NCBI GenBank assembly: GCA_032718475.1
Contig: JAUCBJ010001865.1
Location: 1 to 64,000, forward strand
Reading direction: 5' to 3'
Length of the DNA: 64,000 nt
Source: Nemertoderma westbladi
Lineage: Eukaryota > Xenacoelomorpha > Nemertodermatida > Nemertodermatidae
The position numbers were made by a program, and so were the translations under genes. Positions within the stretch are counted from its first letter, which is position 1; every line of letters begins with the position of its first letter. Under the pieces are notes generated by a model. It ran no database searches. It worked only from the letters and a program-made list of their open reading frames with translations, and was not told where the DNA came from. Shown one piece after another: positions 58,101-64,000 of the stretch.

Positions 58101-59835
58101 GACTACCCAAGGAGTGGTCCAGCTCCCACTCATACTTACCGGACTACCCAAGGAGTGGCCCAGCGCCCACTCATACTTACCGGACTACCCAAGGAGTGGC
58201 CCAGCGCCCACTCATACTTAACTGGACTACCCAAGGAGTGGTCCCGCTCCCACTCATACTTACCGTAACTACCCAAGGAGTGGCCCAGCTCCCACTCATA
58301 CTTACCGGACTACCCAAGGAGTGGTCCAGCTCCCACTCATACTTACCGGACTACCCAAGGAGTGGTCCAGCTCCCACTCATACTTAACTGGACTACCCAA
58401 GGAGTGGTCCCGCTCCCACTCATACTTACCGGACTACCCAAGGAGTGGTCCAGCTCCCACTCATACTTACCGGACTACCCAAGGAGTGGTCCAGCGCCCC
58501 CTCATACTTAACTGGAGTACCCAAGGAGTGGTCCCGCTCCCACTCATACTTACCGGACTACCCAAGGAGTGGTCCAGCTCCCACTCATACTTACCGGACT
58601 ACCCAAGGAGTGGCCCAGCGCCCACTCATACTTACCGGACTACCCAAGGAGTGGCCCAGCGCCCACTCATACTTACCGTAACTACCCAAGGAGTGGCCCA
58701 GCTCCCACTCATACTTACCGGACTACCCAAGGAGTGGTCCAGCTCCCACTCATACTTACCGGACTACCCAAGGAGTGGCCCAGCTCCCACTCATACTTAC
58801 CGGACTACCCAAGGAGTGGTCCAGCTCCCACTCATACTTACCGTAACTACCCAAGGAGTGGCCCAGCTCCCACTCATACTTAACTGGACTACCCAAGGAG
58901 TGGCCCAGCTCCCACTCATAGTTACCGAACTACCCAAGGAGTGGCCCAGCGCCCACTCATACTTACCGGACTACCCAAGGAGTGGCCCAGCGCCCACTCA
59001 AACTTAACTGGACTACCCAAGGAGTGGCCCAGCTCCCACTCATAGTTACCGAACTACCCAAGGAGTGGCCCAGCGCCCACTCATACTTACCGGACTACCC
59101 AAGGAGTGGCCCAGCTCCCACTCATAGTTACCGAACTACCCAAGGAGTGGCCCAGCGCCCACTCATACTTACCGGACTACCCAAGGAGTGGCCCAGCGCC
59201 CACTCAAACTTAACTGGACTACCCAAGGAGTGGCCCAGCTCCCACTCATAGTTACCGAACTACCCAAGGAGTGGCCCAGCGCCCACTCATACTTACCGGA
59301 CTACCCAAGGAGTGGCCCAGCGCCCACTCATACTTACCGTAACTACCCAAGGAGTGGCCCAGCTCCCACTCAAACTTAACTGGACTACCCAAGGAGTGGC
59401 CCAGCTCCCACTCATAGTTACCGAACTACCCAAGGAGTGGCCCAGCGCCCACTCATACTTACCGGACTACCCAAGGAGTGGACCAGCTCCCACTCATACT
59501 TACCGTAACTACCCAAGGAGTGGCCCAGCTCCCACTCAAACTTAACTGGACTACCCAAGGAGTGGCCCAGCTCCCACTCATAGTTACCGAACTACCCAAG
59601 GAGTGGCCCAGCGCCCACTCATACTTACTGTAACTACCCAAGGAGTGGCCCAGCTCCCACTCATACTTACCGGACTACCCAAGGAGTGGCCCAGCGCCCA
59701 CTCATACTTACCGGACTACCCAAGGAGTGGCCCAGCGCCCACTCATACTTACCGTAACTACCCAAGGAGTGGCCCAGCTCCCACTCATACTTACCGGACT
59801 ACCCAAGGAGTGGCACAGCACCCACTCATACTTAC
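55132..59835 (-). repeat. Exon-end + splice-donor minisatellite, about 115 copies, next to the zinc-site exon
   Basis: On the - strand each 41-bp unit is the last 27 bases of the exon at 59836-59999 (coding ELGHSLGSP) followed by 14 bases of intron starting GTAAGTATGAGTGG. The exon therefore leads without a break into about 4.7 kb of copies of its own end. 42-bp variants alter the donor (TTACGGTAAG, CAGTTAAG and GGTAACT forms). Longer periods of about 1076 and 1366 bp show higher-order duplication. All reading frames across it are by-products of the repeat. Confidence 0.96.
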
Positions 59836-59999
59836 CGGACTACCCAAGGAGTGGCCCAGCTCGTGAGCAAATGTGATGTGCGATATAGTGGTTGGAACTC
59901 GTGAGCCGAAGTTATTGATAGAAACAACTCCGACGTTAATAGTTCTGTATCCCCGTGATCCGAAGTTGATCTTCTTCTGGCAAATACCTCCAACTGGAC
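59836..59999 (-). CDS. ADAM10-like metalloprotease, zinc-binding exon
   Basis: On the - strand the acceptor TTTGTTCAG precedes 59999 and the donor CCG|GTAAGT follows 59836. The 164-nt exon enters in phase 2, leaves in phase 0 and encodes PVGGICQKKINFGSRG, INVGVVSINNFGSRVP and SHITFAHELGHSLGSP. This matches ADAM10 …GGICE…LNTGIITVQNYGSHVP…SHITFAHEVGHNFGSP. The HExxHxxGxxHD zinc site is split: HELGHSLGSP here and HD at the start of the exon at 31150-31312, across a 28.5-kb intron. The glutamate needed for catalysis is present. Both borders of the exon are continued by tandem arrays made from the border itself. The signal peptide, prodomain and rest of the catalytic domain lie beyond 64000. Confidence 0.95.
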
Positions 60000-62900
60000 C
60001 TGAACAAAGTAAAAATATAGAAACATAACCAACTGGACCTGTACAAGGTAAAAATATAGAAACATAACCAACTGGACCTGTACAAAGTAAAAATATAGAA
60101 ACATAACCAACTGGACCTGTACAAAGTAAAAATATAGAAACATAACCAACTGGACCTGTACAAAGTAAAAATATAGAAACATAACCAACTGGACCTGTAC
60201 AAAGTAAAAATATAGAAACATAACCAACTGGACCTGTACAAAGTAAAAATATAGAAACATAACCAACTGGACCTGTACAAAGTAAAAATATAGAAACATA
60301 ACCAACTGGACCTGAACAAAGTAAAAATATAGAAACATAACCAACTGGACCTGTACAAAGTAAAAATATAGAAACATAACCAACTGGACCTGTACAAAGT
60401 AAAAATATAGAAACATAACCAACTGGACCTGTACAAAGTAAAAATATAGAAACATAACCAACTGGACCTGTACAAAGTAAAAATATAGAAACATAACCAA
60501 CTGGACCTGTACAAAGTAAAAATATAGAAACATAACCAACTGGACCTGTATAAAGTAAAAATATAGAAACATAACCAACTGGACCTGTACAAAGTAAAAA
60601 TATAGAAACATAACCAACTGGACCTGTACAAAGTAAAAATATAGAAACATAACCAACTGGACCTGTACAAAGTAAAAATATAGAAATATAACCAACTGGA
60701 CCTGTACAAGGTAAAAATATAGAAACATAACCAACTGGACCTGTACAAGGTAAAAATATAGAAACATAACCAACTGGACCTGTACAAAGTAAAAATATAG
60801 AAACATAACCAACTGGACCTGTACAAAGTAAAAATATAGAAACATAACCAACTGGACCTGTGTACAAAGTAAAAATATAGAAACATAACCAACTGGACCT
60901 GTACAAAGTAAAAATATAGAAATATAACCAACTGGACCTGTACAAAGTAAAAATATAGAAACATAACCAACTGGACCTGAACAAAGTAAAAATATAGAAA
61001 CATAACCAACTGGACCTGTACAAAGTAAAAATATAGAAATATAACCAACTGGACCTGTACAAGGTAAAAATATAGAAACATAACCAACTGGACCTGTACA
61101 AAGTAAAAATATAGAAACATAACCAACTGGACCTGTACAAAGTAAAAATATAGAAACATAACCAACTGGACCTGTACAAAGTAAAAATATAGAAACATAA
61201 CCAACTGGACCTGTACAAAGTAAAAATATAGAAACATAACCAACTGGACCTGTATAAAGTAAAAATATAGAAACATAACCAACTGGACCTGTACAAAGTA
61301 AAAATATAGAAACATAACCAACTGGACCTGAACAAAGTAAAAATATAGAAACATAACCAACTGGACCTGTACAAAGTAAAAATATAGAAATATAACCAAC
61401 TGGACCTGTACAAGGTAAAAATATAGAAACATAACCAACTGGACCTGTACAAGGTAAAAATATAGAAACATAACCAACTGGACCTGTACAACGTAAAAAT
61501 ATAGAAACATAACCAACTGGACCTGTACAAAGTAAAAATATAGAAACATAACCAACTGGACCTGAACAAAGTAAAAATATAGAAACATAACCAACTGGAC
61601 CTGTACAAAGTAAAAATATAGAAATATAACCAACTGGACCTGTACAAGGTAAAAATATAGAAACATAACCAACTGGACCTGTACAAAGTAAAAATATAGA
61701 AACATAACCAACTGGACCTGTACAAAGTAAAAATATAGAAACATAACCAACTGGACCTGTACAAAGTAAAAATATAGAAACATAACCAAATGGACCTGTA
61801 CAAAGTAAAAATATAGAAACATAACCAACTGGACCTGTATAAAGTAAAAATATAGAAACATAACCAACTGGACCTGTACAAAGTAAAAATATAGAAACAT
61901 AACCAACTGGACCTGAACAAAGTAAAAATATAGAAACATAACCAACTGGACCTGTACAAAGTAAAAATATAGAAATATAACCAACTGGACCTGTACAAGG
62001 TAAAAATATAGAAACATAACCAACTGGACCTGTACAAGGTAAAAATATAGAAACATAACCAACTGGACCTGTACAAAGTAAAAATATAGAAACATAACCA
62101 ACTGGACCTGTACAAAGTAAAAATATAGAAACATAACCAACTGGACCTGAACAAAGTAAAAATATAGAAACATAACCAACTGGACCTGTACAAAGTAAAA
62201 ATATAGAAACATAACCAACTGGACCTGTACAAGGTAAAAATATAGAAACATAACCAACTGGACCTGTACAACGTAAAAATATAGAAACATAACCAACTGG
62301 ACCTGTACAAAGTAAAAATATAGAAACATAACCAACTGGACCTGTGTACAAAGTAAAAATATAGAAACATAACCAACTGGACCTGTACAAAGTAAAAATA
62401 TAGAAATATAACCAACTGGACCTGTACAAAGTAAAAATATAGAAACATAACCAACTGGACCTGTACAAAGTAAAAATATAGAAACATAACCAACTGGACC
62501 TGAACAAAGTAAAAATATAGAAACATAACCAACTGGACCTGTACAAAGTAAAAATATAGAAACATAACCAACTGGACCTGTACAAGGTAAAAATATAGAA
62601 ACATAACCAACTGGACCTGTACAAAGTAAAAATATAGAAACATAACCAACTGGACCTGTACAAAGTAAAAATATAGAAACATAACCAACTGGACCTGTAC
62701 AAAGTAAAAATATAGAAACATAACCAACTGGACCTGTACAAGGTAAAAATATAGAAACATAACCAACTGGACCTGTACAAAGTAAAAATATAGAAACATA
62801 ACCAACTGGACCTGTACAAAGTAAAAATATAGAAATATAACCAACTGGACCTGTACAAGGTAAAAATATAGAAACATAACCAACTGGACCTGTACAAGGT

Positions 62901-64000
62901 AAAAATATAGAAACATAACCAACTGGACCTGTACAAAGTAAAAATATAGAAACATAACCAACTGGACCTGTACAAAGTAAAAATATAGAAACATAACCAA
63001 CTGGACCTGAACAAAGTAAAAATATAGAAACATAACCAACTGGACCTGTACAAAGTAAAAATATAGAAACATAACCAACTGGACCTGTACAAGGTAAAAA
63101 TATAGAAACATAACCAACTGGACCTGTACAACGTAAAAATATAGAAACATAACCAACTGGACCTGTACAAAGTAAAAATATAGAAACATAACCAACTGGA
63201 CCTGTGTACAAAGTAAAAATATAGAAACATAACCAACTGGACCTGTACAAAGTAAAAATATAGAAATATAACCAACTGGACCTGTACAAAGTAAAAATAT
63301 AGAAACATAACCAACTGGACCTGTACAAAGTAAAAATATAGAAACATAACCAACTGGACCTGAACAAAGTAAAAATATAGAAACATAACCAACTGGACCT
63401 GAACAAAGTAAAAATATAGAAACATAACCAACTGGACCTGTACAAAGTAAAAATATAGAAATATAACCAACTGGACCTGTACAAGGTAAAAATATAGAAA
63501 CATAACCAACTGGACCTGTACAAAGTAAAAATATAGAAACATAACCAACTGGACCTGTACAAAGTAAAAATATAGAAACATAACCAACTGGACCTGTACA
63601 AAGTAAAAATATAGAAACATAACCAAATGGACCTGTACAAAGTAAAAATATAGAAACATAACCAACTGGACCTGTATAAAGTAAAAATATAGAAACATAA
63701 CCAACTGGACCTGTACAAAGTAAAAATATAGAAACATAACCAACTGGACCTGAACAAAGTAAAAATATAGAAACATAACCAACTGGACCTGTACATGGTA
63801 AAAATATAGAAACATAACCAACTGGACCTGTACAAAGTAAAAATATAGAAACATAACCAACTGGACCTGTACAAGGTAAAAATATAGAAACATAACCAAC
63901 TGGACCTGTACAAAGTAAAAATATAGAAACATAACCAAATGGACCTGTACAAAGTAAAAATATAGAAACATAACCAACTGGACCTGTACAAAGTAAAAAT
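60000..64000 (-). repeat. Splice-acceptor + exon-start minisatellite, over 100 copies, reaching the window edge
   Basis: On the - strand each 39-bp unit is about 29 bases of intron (TATGTTTCTATATTTTTACT then TTGTACAG) followed by the first 10 bases of the exon, GTCCAGTTGG. The copy adjoining the exon supplies its real acceptor. Variants include TTGTTCAG, TTGTGTACAG-shifted 41-bp units near 60859, 62343 and 63203, and CCTTGTACAG. All three - frames are stop-free over most of its length because 39 is a multiple of three; the long ORFs are not genes. The array is cut by the window end. Confidence 0.96.

Noticed and set aside
55054-59866. Many overlapping frames rich in PKEW and TYRTTQGV words
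   Set aside because: They are translations of the 41/42-bp array on the strand opposite to the exon it comes from.
59791-63991. Frames of 1134-1381 codons on the - strand
   Set aside because: They are translations of the 39-bp array. Only the final part (59836-59999) is a real ADAM10-like exon.
55132-64000. CRISPR-like array
   Set aside because: There are direct tandem units without unique spacers, in animal DNA; it is a minisatellite.

Overview
The window is animal nuclear DNA, probably from a marine invertebrate. It holds an intron-rich gene with GT-AG exons, an animal-type importin gene, several classes of eukaryotic transposon and very large tandem arrays. Frequent GGCCTAC- and CCGGTACC-type words recall echinoderm or other deuterostome genomes, but that is a weak hint.

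Two host genes can be read. On the + strand, 6974-9661 encodes a complete transportin-1 (TNPO1-like nuclear import receptor, 895 aa) in one uninterrupted exon. On the - strand, at least five exons of an ADAM10-like metalloprotease lie at 59836-59999, 31150-31312, 30247-30403, 29967-30150 and 13703-13850. Their splice phases match and they run without a gap from the end of the metalloprotease domain through the disintegrin into the Cys-rich region. The zinc-site introns are huge (28.5 kb and 16.1 kb) and filled with transposons and arrays. The 5' exons lie beyond 64000. The C-terminal exons were not found.

The strangest feature is that tandem arrays are anchored exactly on the ADAM10-like exon borders. 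The exon carrying HELGHSLGSP has about 100 or more copies of its own 3' splice site plus first 10 exon bases on its upstream side (60000 to the window edge, 39-bp unit). On its downstream side it has about 115 copies of its own last 27 exon bases plus the 5' splice site (55132-59835, 41/42-bp unit). The next exon has nine copies of its own end plus donor (30521-31149).

Within the 28.5-kb intron sits a complete, young, giant LTR retrotransposon of BEL/Pao type (34796-53474, 18.7 kb). Its 1.92-kb LTRs differ by about five substitutions plus a G-run length, and it has a 5-bp target duplication (TTTTC). It carries a coiled-coil Gag-like ORF, a Gag/Pol region with protease, RT, RNase H and integrase, and after pol a long extra ORF with three CCHC zinc knuckles and what looks like an RNase D-type exonuclease domain. 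A 17-base near-palindrome around CTCGCGAG occurs ten times across its internal region, read in different frames. A perfect 249-bp inverted repeat lies between pol and the extra ORF, and the LTR contains a tRNA-like Pol III unit.

Layout: 1-5400 small inverted-repeat elements, a decayed LINE nested in another repeat, and a 63-bp minisatellite; 5400-12900 transportin-1 and flanks; 12898-13252 LINE fragment; 13703-31312 four ADAM10-like exons, with a 16-kb intron holding a 29-bp array, a LINE with an open RT frame, MITEs and a 5.2-kb TIR element containing a 1.15-kb (CAGT)n tract; 31313-59835 the intron with a 24-bp array, the BEL/Pao element, a LINE fragment with an amplified tail and the donor array; 59836-64000 the zinc-site exon and the acceptor array.
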